Assembly (NCBI GenBank): GCA_963775085.1
Contig: CAVZHO010000002.1
Span: 186,001-250,000 of the forward strand
Length of the DNA: 64,000 nucleotides
DNA from: JAAFIP01 sp963775085
GTDB lineage: Bacteria > Pseudomonadota > Gammaproteobacteria > Burkholderiales > Burkholderiaceae_C
Reading direction: 5' to 3'
Part shown: one piece after another, positions 27,299-36,263 of the stretch
How positions within the stretch are numbered: the stretch's first letter is position 1
How the letters are laid out: each line of letters opens with the position of its first letter
Program-made: the position numbers and the translations under genes
Notes under the pieces: model-generated
The model's input: only the letters and a program-made list of their open reading frames with translations
The model's database searches: none
What the model was told of the DNA's origin: nothing

Positions 27299-27967
27299 TT
27301 ACTTCACCAAAAAGCCCAGCGGGGACAGCACCAGGTCAAGCACGCCATAGGTCAGGTTCATCAGTGGGCGCATCCAGATGTTACCCAGCACACCTGCCAT
27401 CACCAAGCCCATGACAACAAAAAAACCATAGGGCTCGATACGCGACACCAGCTCAGCTTGGCGATAGGGCAGCAAACCTACGAGTATGCGGCCACCATCC
27501 AGCGGCGGTAGTGGGAACAAATTAAATACAAACATCACCACGTTGACCAGCATGCCCGCCTTGCACATTTCGATAAAAAAGCGTTCGTTAAGCTGCACGC
27601 CCACTACCAAATACAGCAGAACGCCCCAGATCAATGCCTGGAGCAAGTTGATGGCAGGCCCGGCCAGCGCCACCCAGATCATGTCGCGTTTGGGGTTACG
27701 CAGGTTGCCAAACTGTACCGGTACGGGCTTGGCATAGCCAAAGAGGAATGCTCCTGATGTTGCGAAGTACAGCAGCAGTGGCATGGCAATCGTGCCAATC
27801 GGGTCAATATGCTTGAGGGGGTTGAGCGTGATGCGTCCCATCACGTACGCGGTGTTGTCGCCATAGTGCCGCGCCGCATAGCCGTGGGCCGCTTCGTGGA
27901 TGGTGATGGCAAAGATCACCGGCAGGGCGTAGATGAGAACGGTTTGAATGAGGTGTGCAATGTCCAT
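27299..27967 (-). CDS. Site-2-protease-like M50 family membrane metalloprotease
   Basis: A 222-residue intramembrane zinc protease of the S2P/SREBP group. The zinc site is FAITIHEAAHGYAARHYGD (HExxH, residues ~24-28) and the third ligand is in LFPLPPLDGGRILVGLLP (NxxPxPxLDGG-type motif, ~residues 150-165). Five or six membrane segments. There is no PDZ domain, so this is not RseP. It is co-directional with trpS downstream and the Sua5/YrdC-like gene upstream, a conserved set in related bacteria. Confidence 0.88.
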   Translation of the reverse strand: MDIAHLIQTVLIYALPVIFAITIHEAAHGYAARHYGDNTAYVMGRITLNPLKHIDPIGTIAMPLLLYFATSGAFLFGYAKPVPVQFGNLRNPKRDMIWVALAGPAINLLQALIWGVLLYLVVGVQLNERFFIEMCKAGMLVNVVMFVFNLFPLPPLDGGRILVGLLPYRQAELVSRIEPYGFFVVMGLVMAGVLGNIWMRPLMNLTYGVLDLVLSPLGFLVK

Positions 27968-28036
27968 GGCCTGATTGTCTCAGACTCGGCAGTCTTGCAA
28001 CAAAATACATCGGGTTTTTTGCACAGCGTCGAGCCG

Positions 28037-28660
28037 CTACAAACCCAGCTTCGCCGGATCACCCCGCCCGAGACGAACGATGACGGGCGCATCTTCGGTT
28101 AAATCCACGACCGTAGTCGGCGCGCTGGCGCAGGCTCCCGCGTCAATGATGGCGGCAAGCTGGTGTTCAAAACGCTCGCGGATCGCCTCATAGTCGTTCA
28201 GGGCCTCGGTCTCGCCCGGGGGGATCAAGGTGGTGGCCAGCAAGGGCTCTCCATGTAGGGCCAGCAACTCCTGCAGGGTGTGGTGCTCGGGCACGCGCAG
28301 ACCGATGGTCAGGCGCTTGGGGTGGCTCAGCCGACGTGGCACCTCTTTGGTGGCTTCCAAAATGAAGGTGTAGGGCCCGGGCGTGCCCGCCTTGATGAGG
28401 CGAAATTGCTGGTTATTCACGCGTGCATAGGTCGATAGCTCTTTCAGGTCGCGGCACAGCAGAGTGAGGTGGTGCTTGTCGTCTACGCCGCGAATCCGGC
28501 GCAGGGTGTCGGCTGCGCCTTTATCGTCCAGGTGGCAGACCAGGGCGTAGCTCGAATCGGTAGGCACGGCCACGATGCCGCCTTGGCCCAGCAGGGCAAC
28601 GGCCTGCTTGAGCAAGCGGGGCTGCGGGTTGTCGGGGTGGACTTGGAAGAGTTGGGCCAT
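28037..28660 (-). CDS. L-threonylcarbamoyladenylate synthase family protein (YrdC/YciO)
   Basis: A 207-residue YrdC-fold protein: LLKQAVALLGQGGIVAVPTDSSYALVCHLDDKGA, RIRGVDDKHHLTLLCRDL, GPYTFILEATKEVPRRL and GLRVPEHHTLQELL are the ATP/threonine-binding blocks (KR..SYAL). The family makes threonylcarbamoyl-AMP for t6A in tRNA; this YciO-like version may be a paralogue whose role is less clear. The start is ATG 28660, 10 bases after the EamA stop. Confidence 0.85.
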   Translation of the reverse strand: MAQLFQVHPDNPQPRLLKQAVALLGQGGIVAVPTDSSYALVCHLDDKGAADTLRRIRGVDDKHHLTLLCRDLKELSTYARVNNQQFRLIKAGTPGPYTFILEATKEVPRRLSHPKRLTIGLRVPEHHTLQELLALHGEPLLATTLIPPGETEALNDYEAIRERFEHQLAAIIDAGACASAPTTVVDLTEDAPVIVRLGRGDPAKLGL

Positions 28661-28670
28661 GCCGTTGTGC

Positions 28671-29570
28671 TCAGGTGGAGGCCAGCATGTCGGCAGACAA
28701 GCCGCGCACCTCGCGCACGGTGAGCCATGCGCCCAGCACACCGCACAACGCGATCAAGCTGATACCCAGCATGGACCAACCATCGGGTACATAGCGAAAA
28801 ATAATCCAGCCCCCCACGATGGCAAATACGATTTGCGCATACAGGTAGGGTGTGAGGGTAGCGGCTGAGGTTTTTTTGTACGCCAGGATGAGTAAAAAAT
28901 GCCCACCCGACGACGCCACACCCATGAGCAGCAGCAGCAGCCACAAGTGCCACGAGGGTAGCGACACCCACACAAAAGGCAAAATGCAGGAGGCCACCAC
29001 CATGCCTACCAAGCCGGTGTAGAGCTGGATTGTCATCGGGTTTTCAGTCTGCGCCATTTTGCTGGTCAGGAGCTGAAAAGCGGCATTGCACACCACGATG
29101 CTCAGAGGCAAGAGCAGCACGGGGTCAAAACTGCTGCGCCCGGGCCGAATGATGACCATCGCACCGATAAAACCGCCCAACACCAGCAACCAGCGTTTGA
29201 GCGAGACATGCTCCTTGAGCACCAAGGAGGCCATCAGCGTAATCGCTAAAGGGGTGATCATGATGATGGCGGTAAACTCGCTCACATGCATGACCTTCAG
29301 GCTGCTAAAGGCCAGGGCGGTGCTGGTGAGCAGCAGCAGACCGCGCACCAAATGGAACTTGGGGTGGGCTGTGCGCAACACCGAAGTGCCATGCAGCGGC
29401 AGCAGTACCGCCGCCGCCACCACCGTTTGGAAGGTATAGCGAAACCATAGCGCCATCAAAATGGGCACAAAAGCACTGAGATATTGCACCGTGGTGTCCA
29501 GCGTGGCAAAGCAGGCTGACGCAAAAATTGCAAAAACAATGCCCGTCAAAATGCTGCGGCTGTGGTGCAT
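28671..29570 (-). CDS. EamA/DMT family transporter
   Basis: A 299-residue membrane protein with ten hydrophobic segments arranged as two EamA repeats (residues ~5-140 and ~150-290). Typical blocks include GIVFAIFASACFATLDTTVQ, FTAIIMITPLAITLMASLVL and the second-half YLYAQIVFAIVGGWIIF. Members export or import small metabolites such as amino acids or nucleosides; substrate unknown. Sits between the PHP phosphatase and the Sua5-like gene. Confidence 0.88.
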   Translation of the reverse strand: MHHSRSILTGIVFAIFASACFATLDTTVQYLSAFVPILMALWFRYTFQTVVAAAVLLPLHGTSVLRTAHPKFHLVRGLLLLTSTALAFSSLKVMHVSEFTAIIMITPLAITLMASLVLKEHVSLKRWLLVLGGFIGAMVIIRPGRSSFDPVLLLPLSIVVCNAAFQLLTSKMAQTENPMTIQLYTGLVGMVVASCILPFVWVSLPSWHLWLLLLLMGVASSGGHFLLILAYKKTSAATLTPYLYAQIVFAIVGGWIIFRYVPDGWSMLGISLIALCGVLGAWLTVREVRGLSADMLAST

Positions 29571-29585
29571 GGGCGTTGGTTGGGG

Positions 29586-30458
29586 CTAATGCGCGGCTTG
29601 AATGCGCTCTTGCAGCAGCTCCCACACGGGAGTGAGCCCGCCGGGCAGAAATGGCAGCGTGCCCAGGTCGATGCGGCTTTCGTCCGGGCAATGAAAATCG
29701 CTGCCGCGTGAGGCGGCCAGGTTGAACTCTTTGGCAGTTTCTGCGTATTTCACAAACTCGGCCGCTGTATGGCTACCGGTCACCACCTCGGTGGCGCGGC
29801 CACCGTGGGCTTTGAACTCGGTAAACAGCGCGTACTCTTCGGTGGGCGTAAATTTGTAGCGCCCAGGGTGGGCTATCACTGCCACGCCGCCTGCGTCGGT
29901 AATCCAGTGCACGGCATCGCGCAGGCTGGCCCAGCGGTGCGGCACGTAGCCGGGGTTGCCTTCGGTGAGGTATTTGCGAAACACCTCATGTGTCTCCTGG
30001 CACACGCCGCTCTCTACCAGGTAGCGGGCGAAATGGGTGCGTGAGATCAACTCCGGGTTGCCGACGTATTTGAGTGCGCCTTCGTAGGCGCCATGGATGC
30101 CCACCTTGGCCAACTGGGCCGACATCTCCTGCGCCCGCTCACTGCGTCCACCACGCGTGGCCAGCAAACCGGCTTGCATGGCGGCGCTGTCAGGGTCAAA
30201 ACCCAGGCCGACGATATGCACGGTCTCATTGGCAAAAGTGACTGACACCTCGGTGCCCGTGAGGTAGTGCATGCCTTGCGCCCTGGCAGCTGCGGCAGCG
30301 CGATGCTGGCCACTGATTTCGTCATGGTCGGTCAGCGCCCACAGCTCAACGCCGTTCTTTTTAGCGCGTTCGGCCAGGGCTTCGGGGGTAAGGGTGCCGT
30401 CGGACACTACGCTGTGGCAGTGGAGGTCGGCGTTCAGAATGGATTTTGCTTGCACCAC
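29586..30458 (-). CDS. PHP-domain 3',5'-nucleoside bisphosphate phosphatase
   Basis: A 290-residue PHP metallophosphoesterase of the RNase AM/YciV family, which removes 3'-phosphate from 3',5'-bisphosphonucleosides. Metal ligands: ADLHCHSVVSDG (H-x-H), ALTDHDEISG, the VIAHPGRY motif and the C-terminal GSDFHCPDE. Full length. The order PHP - (EamA) - Sua5-like - M50 - trpS is shared with related betaproteobacteria. Confidence 0.9.
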   Translation of the reverse strand: MVQAKSILNADLHCHSVVSDGTLTPEALAERAKKNGVELWALTDHDEISGQHRAAAAARAQGMHYLTGTEVSVTFANETVHIVGLGFDPDSAAMQAGLLATRGGRSERAQEMSAQLAKVGIHGAYEGALKYVGNPELISRTHFARYLVESGVCQETHEVFRKYLTEGNPGYVPHRWASLRDAVHWITDAGGVAVIAHPGRYKFTPTEEYALFTEFKAHGGRATEVVTGSHTAAEFVKYAETAKEFNLAASRGSDFHCPDESRIDLGTLPFLPGGLTPVWELLQERIQAAH

Positions 30459-30549
30459 CGCATTTTACTTGCTTGGGCGTGGTGCTGTTGATGCCGCAGA
30501 CAAGCCTGGCCCTGCGTTCAAAGTTCTCGGTTACCTGTGTGAGCAGGAT

Positions 30550-31131
30550 CTATTTTGGTTTAGGTATACGCCCCATCAGGTAAAACTCGGGGTTGGGCAG
30601 CATCCCGCTGAAGCTGGCCATGCGGTTAGAGAGGCCAAAAAAGGCGGTGATGGCGGCAATGTCCCAGGCATCTTCATCGTCAAAGCCGTGGGCGTGCAGG
30701 GTGGCAAAGTCGGCGTCGCTGATCGCGTCGGAATGGAGGCACACCTTCATGGCAAAGTCGAGCATGGCCCTCTGGCGCGGGCTGATGTCGGCTTTTAAAT
30801 AGTTGACGGCCACCTGGTCGGCCACCAGCGGCTTTTTCTCGTAGATGCGCAAAATCGCGCCGTGGGCCACGACGCAGTACAGGCAATGGTTAGCCGCGCT
30901 GGTGGTGGTGACAATCATCTCACGGTCACCTTTGGTGAGGTGGCCGTCCTCCTTGAGCATCAGCGCGTCGTGGTAGGCAAAGAAGGCGCGCCACTCGGCG
31001 GGGCGGCGGGCGAAAGCGATGAATACATTGGGAATAAACCCGGCTTTTTCCTGCACCTCCAAAATGCGCGCCTGAATGTCGGCGGGCAGGGTGTGGATGT
31101 CAGGGGCGGGGAAGCGTGGGGTGGTGGTCAT
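30550..31131 (-). CDS. Peroxidase-related (AhpD-like) enzyme
   Basis: A 193-residue protein of the carboxymuconolactone-decarboxylase superfamily: FIPNVFIAFARRPAEWRAFFAYHDALM in the first half, and the redox motif NHCLYCVVAHGAILR (residues ~92-106, CxxC...H) of the AhpD group. Such proteins reduce peroxides through a disulfide relay. Divergent from the next gene with 87 bases between starts. Start ATG 31131 chosen over upstream alternatives. Confidence 0.82.
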   Translation of the reverse strand: MTTTPRFPAPDIHTLPADIQARILEVQEKAGFIPNVFIAFARRPAEWRAFFAYHDALMLKEDGHLTKGDREMIVTTTSAANHCLYCVVAHGAILRIYEKKPLVADQVAVNYLKADISPRQRAMLDFAMKVCLHSDAISDADFATLHAHGFDDEDAWDIAAITAFFGLSNRMASFSGMLPNPEFYLMGRIPKPK

Positions 31132-31218
31132 GGAGTGGAGTCTCAGGTATTGCAGGCTGTGAGCCGATATGGTGCGATGATTATGGGCGTTTTCATTCAT
31201 CTTTACAAAGGACACCCG

Positions 31219-31587
31219 ATGAGCAATTCAACCTATGACAAAGGCCTGGCCACCCGCACCGCCGTGCTGGGCGCAGACTATGTGCAAGCCGCCATGAAAA
31301 AGTCCACCGACTTTACCCGCCCGCTGCAAGAGCTGGTGATTGAGCACGCCTGGGGCAACACCTGGCAAAGGGACGGCATCAGCCTGAAAACCCGCAGCAT
31401 CGTCACCGTGTCGATGCTGGTGGCGCTGGGGCGCATGCACGAGCTGAAAATCCACGTGCGCGGCGCGCTGAACAATGGCGTGACCAAGGAAGAGCTGCAA
31501 GAGATCTTTATGCACGCCAGTGTGTACTGCGGCTTTCCGGCGGCAGTGGATGCGTTTCGCACGGCTTCTGAGGTGGTGGACGCGTAA
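31219..31587 (+). CDS. Carboxymuconolactone decarboxylase family protein
   Basis: A 122-residue CMD-fold protein: KGLATRTAVLGADYVQAAM, FTRPLQELVIEHAWGNTWQR, KTRSIVTVSMLVALGRMHELKIH and KEELQEIFMHASVYCGFPAAVDAFR. The length and the E..H..H pattern match PcaC-like 4-carboxymuconolactone decarboxylase (protocatechuate branch of the beta-ketoadipate pathway). There is no CxxC, so it is not an AhpD peroxidase. No other pca gene is near, so the true substrate may differ. RBS AAAGGA precedes ATG 31219. Confidence 0.82.
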   Translation: MSNSTYDKGLATRTAVLGADYVQAAMKKSTDFTRPLQELVIEHAWGNTWQRDGISLKTRSIVTVSMLVALGRMHELKIHVRGALNNGVTKEELQEIFMHASVYCGFPAAVDAFRTASEVVDA

Positions 31588-31604
31588 GGTTGATGGCGTA
31601 CTCT

Positions 31605-31714
31605 GCGTTTTGTACGGTAGCAGGCCGATGGTGTACTCAGCTCCTCGGCTGTCCCCCGGGGCGGCTTATGGCCGCCACCTCCTCCTTAATGCCGCTGCGC
31701 TGAGTACACCATCG
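31605..31714. repeat. Palindromic repeat between convergent genes
   Basis: CGATGGTGTACTCAGC at 31626-31641 is repeated in perfect inversion at 31699-31714 with 57 bases between; inside is GGCGGC TTATG GCCGCC. The left part (TTGTACGGTAGCAGGCCGATG onwards, 31610-31655) recurs at 38631-38678. It lies between the pcaC-like gene and the PAP2 gene, where a bidirectional terminator would be useful. Confidence 0.7.
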
Positions 31715-31751
31715 ACCTACTCTTGCGACCATGGTGGGGAATCAATCGCCT

Positions 31752-32432
31752 TCACCCCAAGCTAATCTCGTTCGCAGCCCGCCCCATCAACGGCGATGCC
31801 ACCGCACTAGCCGCCCAGCACAACCAGGCTGTCCAGAAAATATGGCTCGGGTAGTGCGCGCCGCGCAGCACCTGCACCCACGACAGTGCCAGGCCCAACG
31901 CGACCAGCAGCGCCAAAAACCACCATGCCCGCTGCGCCCGGTAACGGCGCAGCAGCCAAAACACGGGCAAAAAGCTGAAAAACGTAGACGCATGGCCTGA
32001 CGGAAAGCAGCGCCCTGGCCCACCGTCGCCGCCGATCGCAAAGTGCCATACATAGCGCGCCACCCCGCCAAAGGTCTGCAGCTCCGATGGGCAACTGGTG
32101 TGGCTGGTCGACTTGAGCAATGCAATGCCCGCAGCGCACACCCACACCATGCAGGCCAGCCACACCCGCTCGCGCCGCGTGGTGCGCGCAAGCGGCCCCA
32201 CGGGCCACCAAATGGCCAGCACACAGGCCAGGCCCAGCAGCACCCCGGTTTGCCGTGCGCGGGTGTGAAAGATATGCGACAGCCAGTAGTTGTGCTCCAG
32301 CGCAAAGCCTTTGATAGTGCCGTACCACTGCGCTACCCGTAGATCGGCCGGGCTGAGGTCCCAGGCCAGCACCAGTAACAGAGGCAGACCCAGCCAGAGC
32401 AGCAGCCAGCGGGCGCGGTCAATCCAGGGCAT
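31752..32432 (-). CDS. PAP2-family phosphatase (lipid phosphatase-like)
   Basis: A 226-residue integral membrane phosphatase with six membrane segments. Acid-phosphatase motifs: KSTSHTSCP (residues ~105-113, the KxxxxxxRP equivalent is altered), GRCFPSGHAST (PSGH, ~148-158) and the C-terminal RGAHYPSHIFWTAWL (SRxxxxxHxxxD equivalent). Similar to LpxE/PgpB-like enzymes that dephosphorylate membrane lipids. Start ATG 32432. Divergent from scoA with a 131-base gap. Confidence 0.85.
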   Translation of the reverse strand: MPWIDRARWLLLWLGLPLLLVLAWDLSPADLRVAQWYGTIKGFALEHNYWLSHIFHTRARQTGVLLGLACVLAIWWPVGPLARTTRRERVWLACMVWVCAAGIALLKSTSHTSCPSELQTFGGVARYVWHFAIGGDGGPGRCFPSGHASTFFSFLPVFWLLRRYRAQRAWWFLALLVALGLALSWVQVLRGAHYPSHIFWTAWLCWAASAVASPLMGRAANEISLG

Positions 32433-32563
32433 ATAGAAACAGTCTCCAGCAGGTGGCAAGGGTAAAAACAGCGGTGACAAAAACTCAGGCCGCTGCAACG
32501 GGGTACGGCAAAGCCGAGTCGGTAGAATGGCAGCAGTAAGTTCAGAACCATGGAGATTATGAA

Positions 32564-33268
32564 GTGAACAAGATCTATCCCAGCGCCGCCGCAGCAATTG
32601 AAGGCGTGGTGCAAGACAACCAGCTGATCGCCGTAGGCGGCTTTGGCCTGTGCGGCATCCCGGAGGCCTTGATTGATGCCATCAAAGACAGCGGCGTGCA
32701 AAACCTCACCGCCATCTCCAACAACGCCGGAGTTGACGACTTTGGCCTGGGCAAGCTCTTGCAAACCCGTCAGATTAAAAAAATGATCTCTTCCTACGTG
32801 GGCGAGAACAAAGAGTTTGAGCGCCAGTACCTGGCCAAAGAGCTCGACCTGGAATTTACCCCGCAGGGCACCCTGGCCGAAAAGTTGCGCGCTGGCGGTG
32901 CAGGCATTCCCGCCTTCTTTACCAAAACCGGTGTCGGCACCATGGTAGCCGAGGGCAAAGAGTTGCGCGAGTTTGATGGCGAAACCTATGTGATGGAGCG
33001 CGCGTTGCTGCCCGATGTGTCGTTTGTCAAAGCCGCCATCGCCGATAAAAGCGGCAACCTGCGCTTTAACCTGACGGCGCGCAACTTCAACCCCGCCGTG
33101 GCCATGGCCGGCAAGGTGTGCATTGTGGAAGTAGAAAAAATCGTCGAAGTGGGCGAGCTGGCGCCCGACGACATCCACCTGGCAGGCATCTATGTGCACC
33201 GCATTGTGCTCAACGCCACGCCCGAGAAGCGGATTGAGAAACGCACCATCACTGAGCGTAAATCATAA
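32564..33268 (+). CDS. scoA: 3-oxoacid CoA-transferase subunit A
   Basis: A 234-residue alpha subunit transferring CoA from succinyl-CoA to acetoacetate. The GGFGLCGIPEALIDAI motif (residues ~26-41) is the CoA-transferase I signature; later blocks LAKELDLEFTPQGTLAEKLRAGGAGIPAFFTKTGVGT (in parts) match. It starts with GTG after GGAGATTATGAA. It is followed by scoB in a conserved pair for ketone-body or acetoacetate use. Confidence 0.95.
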   Translation: MNKIYPSAAAAIEGVVQDNQLIAVGGFGLCGIPEALIDAIKDSGVQNLTAISNNAGVDDFGLGKLLQTRQIKKMISSYVGENKEFERQYLAKELDLEFTPQGTLAEKLRAGGAGIPAFFTKTGVGTMVAEGKELREFDGETYVMERALLPDVSFVKAAIADKSGNLRFNLTARNFNPAVAMAGKVCIVEVEKIVEVGELAPDDIHLAGIYVHRIVLNATPEKRIEKRTITERKS

Positions 33269-33341
33269 CTTTGCGGGACAGTCCAACGGACGCGCGTAGC
33301 GCCCCGTTGCTCTGTCTTCAACCAATTAAAAGGAATTAAAA

Positions 33342-33980
33342 ATGGCATGGAATCAAGACCAAATGGCCGCCCGCGCGGCGCAAGAACTGCAAGACGGTTT
33401 CTACGTCAACCTGGGTATCGGCATTCCCACCCTGGTGGCCAACTTTGTCCCCGCAGACAAAGAAGTCTGGCTGCAAAGTGAGAACGGCATGCTCGGCATC
33501 GGCCCCTTCCCCACGGATGATGCCGTAGACGCCGACCTGATCAACGCCGGCAAGCAAACGGTCACCACCATCAAAGGCAGCAGCATTTTCGGCAGCCACG
33601 ACAGCTTTGCCATGATTCGCGGCGGCAAGATCAACCTGAGCATCTTGGGTGCCATGCAGGTCAGCGAAAAAGGCGACCTGGCCAACTGGATGATCCCCGG
33701 CAAAATGGTCAAAGGCATGGGCGGCGCGATGGACCTGGTAGCTGGCGTCAAGCGCGTCATCGTGCTGATGGAACACGTTGCCAAGAAAAAAGACGGCACC
33801 GAAGACATGAAAATCTTGCCGCTATGCACCCTGCCTTTGACGGGCGTGGGCGTGGTTGACCGCATCATCACCGACCTGGCCGTGATGGACGTGACCGAGC
33901 AGGGCCTGAAAGTGGTCGAGCTGGCACCCGGCGTGACGATGGAGGCATTGCAAGCCAAGACGGGTGTCAAGCTGCACTGA
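33342..33980 (+). CDS. scoB: 3-oxoacid CoA-transferase subunit B
   Basis: A 212-residue beta subunit. The catalytic glutamate lies in LQSENGMLGIGP (residues ~50-60, SENG signature); GGKINLSILGAMQV and GMGGAMDLVAGVKRVIVLMEH are conserved. Full length. A 73-base gap separates it from scoA; AAGGAATTAAAAATG is a good ribosome site. Confidence 0.96.
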   Translation: MAWNQDQMAARAAQELQDGFYVNLGIGIPTLVANFVPADKEVWLQSENGMLGIGPFPTDDAVDADLINAGKQTVTTIKGSSIFGSHDSFAMIRGGKINLSILGAMQVSEKGDLANWMIPGKMVKGMGGAMDLVAGVKRVIVLMEHVAKKKDGTEDMKILPLCTLPLTGVGVVDRIITDLAVMDVTEQGLKVVELAPGVTMEALQAKTGVKLH

Positions 33981-33987
33981 AGCAGTT

Positions 33988-34012
33988 GCACCCAGCTGGG
34001 TGCTATATTTTG
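33988..34012 (+). terminator. Possible terminator after scoB
   Basis: GCACCCAGCTGGGTGC (33988-34003) is a perfect 16-base palindrome followed by TATATTTT. The T-rich part belongs to the next repeat copy. A stem of eight base pairs would have almost no loop, so formation needs opening of the central pairs. Confidence 0.5.
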
Positions 34013-34052
34013 TATAGCTGCTTGCGTCCAAGCGACAAGGACTATCATAACT
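34000..34052 (+). repeat. Dispersed small repeat, intergenic copy
   Basis: GCTATATTTTGTATAGC then TGCTTGC then GTCCAAGCGACAAGGAC: two clear stem-loops (GCTAT/ATAGC and GTCC/GGAC). This is the best-preserved type 1 copy in the window. Confidence 0.8.
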
Positions 34053-34103
34053 TTTCATGGGTAAAAACGGTTTAATGTCGGCGTTCACCCGTCGAGGCAC
34101 AGC

Positions 34104-35006
34104 TCAGAGCCATTGCTTCAGAAACTCGGTTTGCACGCGACTTGCTTCATCGAACAGCGCACTGGGGTAATACAGCAGCCCGAAATGCCCGCCAGGGATG
34201 TCGTACCACTGCTTGGCCCCGGGAATGCGGTCGTAGGCCTGCCTGGCGACTGCGTAATTGGCGTGCACCATCTCGTCCTCTGGTGCGACCATCAGCAGCG
34301 TCGGTGCCTTGACGAAGGGCGCGCACAGCGCTGGGTGGTAGGGCACCGGCGTGGCGGGCAGCACCCGCGTGGCACGGTTGATCCACCCGGTGCCAGCGCG
34401 GCCGCCGTAGTCGATGAACCAGCGGAATGCCTGGATCGGCTTGAGCAGCGACGGCGTGCCGGCCTGGTCGCAGGAGACCACCGGCATGGGACCCAGCGTG
34501 GTCTCGGGCGAGCCACGCACATCACCCCGCGCAAGTGTCTCCTGGATGAGATCGAAATTAGCCTTGCTTGGCTCGACGGTCGGCGGCTCCGCGCCGAATA
34601 CCGGGCACTGTGCGACGATGGCTTTGGCGCGCGGCTCGTTGGCACCGACCACGATCACCTGGCCACCGGTATAGCTGTCCCCCCACAGCGCGATGCGCTC
34701 GGGATCGATGGCGTCCAGGGTCTGGGCGAACCTCAGCGCATCACGGTAGCCCCGGCATTGAATCCAGGGGTTGATCTCCTGGCGTGGCTCGCCTTCGCTT
34801 TGGCCGAAGTTGCGGTGGTCGTAGAGCAGCACCGCCAGGCCGGCACGGCAAAACGCCTGCGCATACTGGTCCGTCACCATGGTCACCGTGGCTGACGTTC
34901 CGTGCGCCATGATGACCACCGGTAACTTCTTGGCGTGCGCCTGCGGCAAAAACAGCAGTCCTCGCAGCGTCGCCCCTTCGGACGGAAACTCAATGTGCTC
35001 GATCAT
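34104..35006 (-). CDS. Alpha/beta hydrolase
   Basis: A 300-residue hydrolase: oxyanion block VVIMAHGTSAT, nucleophile elbow ALWGDSYTGGQVIVV (Ser ~121), acid in LMVAPEDEMVH and catalytic His in GGHFGLLYYP. The early FPSEGATLRGLLFLPQ opening is typical of the YcjY/DUF1100-like group of serine esterases. Substrate unknown. Overlaps the upstream hydrolase gene by four bases, so the two are co-transcribed. Confidence 0.85.
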   Translation of the reverse strand: MIEHIEFPSEGATLRGLLFLPQAHAKKLPVVIMAHGTSATVTMVTDQYAQAFCRAGLAVLLYDHRNFGQSEGEPRQEINPWIQCRGYRDALRFAQTLDAIDPERIALWGDSYTGGQVIVVGANEPRAKAIVAQCPVFGAEPPTVEPSKANFDLIQETLARGDVRGSPETTLGPMPVVSCDQAGTPSLLKPIQAFRWFIDYGGRAGTGWINRATRVLPATPVPYHPALCAPFVKAPTLLMVAPEDEMVHANYAVARQAYDRIPGAKQWYDIPGGHFGLLYYPSALFDEASRVQTEFLKQWL

Positions 35007-35824
35007 GAACCACCCCCGGATGAAGGTTGGGCCTCGCTGAGAAAAGCAGCAATGGCTGCATTGACGATCTCGGGATGGGTGATGGGCGCCATGTGACCGA
35101 GCCCGGCCAACGTGACGAGCTTTGCATCAGGGAGGATAGGCAACAGTCTGCGCGCTACAGCATGCGCAGACTCGGGTGACTGGTCACCCAGAAGATAGAG
35201 GATAGGCATCGTCAGCGCGCCAAACGCTGCCAGTGGCGTTGGTTCGGTGAACAGAGCGTGCGACCAGCGCCGGACATTGACCACCGAGTTGGCAATGCCC
35301 GGCTTGCGTTCCGCAGGAGTTCGCTCCCAACTGCCGCCGCCCATCCAGTAGTCGATGAAGTGTCTCGCTGCGGCATCCTGGTCTCCCAAATCCAGCGCGG
35401 TGCTGGCAGCTGCCACGGCATCTCTGATCCCATCGACGCCGTTGGGCGCTGGCTTGAGCGACTCCTCCAGTGCAAACAGCGTGGGCTCATAAACCACAAG
35501 GGCGCACACACGACCGGGGTTTCGAAGTGCGGCCATAAGAGCCACCGCTGCGCCGTACGAGTGACCTACCAGAGTGAAAGGACTACGGGCCCCAGCAAGC
35601 AGGGGTTCTATAAGATCCACCTCGTCGCTGAGCGTGATGGTTCGATCCGATGGCCATGGCGGACTCTTCCCGGAGCCATACGAGTCGGGTGCCAATACGA
35701 GATGCCGCTCAGCCAGGTGCTCCATCAGGCCACGCCACTGGGCCGACGAACTCGCATTCGAATGGAGGCACACCACCGCTGGGCCAGAGCCAGTTTGTCG
35801 AACAAATGGTGCTGCTGCGGGCAT
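35003..35824 (-). CDS. Alpha/beta fold hydrolase
   Basis: A 273-residue hydrolase: VVCLHSNASSSAQW (oxyanion hole), TLVGHSYGAAVALMAAL (GxSxG nucleophile, Ser ~96), YLLGDQSPE (acid) and LAGLGHMAPITHPE (His). First gene of the two-hydrolase unit. No further clue to substrate; the pair may belong to aromatic or ester catabolism together with scoAB, but this is inference from proximity only. Confidence 0.85.
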   Translation of the reverse strand: MPAAAPFVRQTGSGPAVVCLHSNASSSAQWRGLMEHLAERHLVLAPDSYGSGKSPPWPSDRTITLSDEVDLIEPLLAGARSPFTLVGHSYGAAVALMAALRNPGRVCALVVYEPTLFALEESLKPAPNGVDGIRDAVAAASTALDLGDQDAAARHFIDYWMGGGSWERTPAERKPGIANSVVNVRRWSHALFTEPTPLAAFGALTMPILYLLGDQSPESAHAVARRLLPILPDAKLVTLAGLGHMAPITHPEIVNAAIAAFLSEAQPSSGGGS

Positions 35825-36019
35825 GTGCGCGCTCCAAGGTAAGGATTGCGAGGCCTAACACTCCATTGCCGTTTGCTCGGACTTTAGACCAGGTGCGGGA
35901 GCGTAGTCTTTATAGGCACTATAGCGTAAGCAAGGAAAAATACTACCTGTACAGGGCGCAATTTTGCGTGAGCAGGACGTGTGGCAGGCGCCGTTGTTGA
36001 AGGTTGTAAGGTGTTGTGA

Positions 36020-36076
36020 ATGCTATTTATTTAATAGCTACTTACGCCCTATTGACAAGGACTATAGGCATATTTG
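36020..36076 (+). repeat. Dispersed small repeat, intergenic copy
   Basis: TGCTATTTATTTAATAGC, TACTTACG, CCCTATTGACAAGGACTATA: type 1 copy with both stem-loops. Confidence 0.8.
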
Positions 36077-36137
36077 ACGGATAAAATCCTGGTGACAGTG
36101 ATTTTTGACCCTTTGCATGCCCGGCGGCCAGCCTGGA

Positions 36138-36232
36138 GGGTGGTGAACGGCCTTGGGATGAAAAAACTGGATTTTTGCAGCACAAGCTCTTCACTGGCCA
36201 CTAACCAACCCACTCGATTTGTAGTCTTCGGG
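36138..36232 (+). repeat. Direct repeat, left copy flanking the binding-protein gene
   Basis: Begins GGGTGGTGAACGGCCTTGGG, then GGATTTTTGCAGCACAAG, then GATTTGTAGTCTTCGGG. The same three blocks in the same order occur at 37174-37327, where about 59 extra bases lie after the first block. Both copies are on the same strand. Confidence 0.75.
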
Positions 36233-36263
36233 AAGCACGTAACACCAACCGAGCGAGATCAAA

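Larger units (their letters stand above)
35825..36263. other. Spacer with repeats, no recognised gene
   Basis: About 440 bases with no convincing coding sequence. It contains a dispersed repeat copy (36020-36076) and the first copy of a longer direct repeat (36138-36232) that recurs on the far side of the next gene. Confidence 0.5.
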
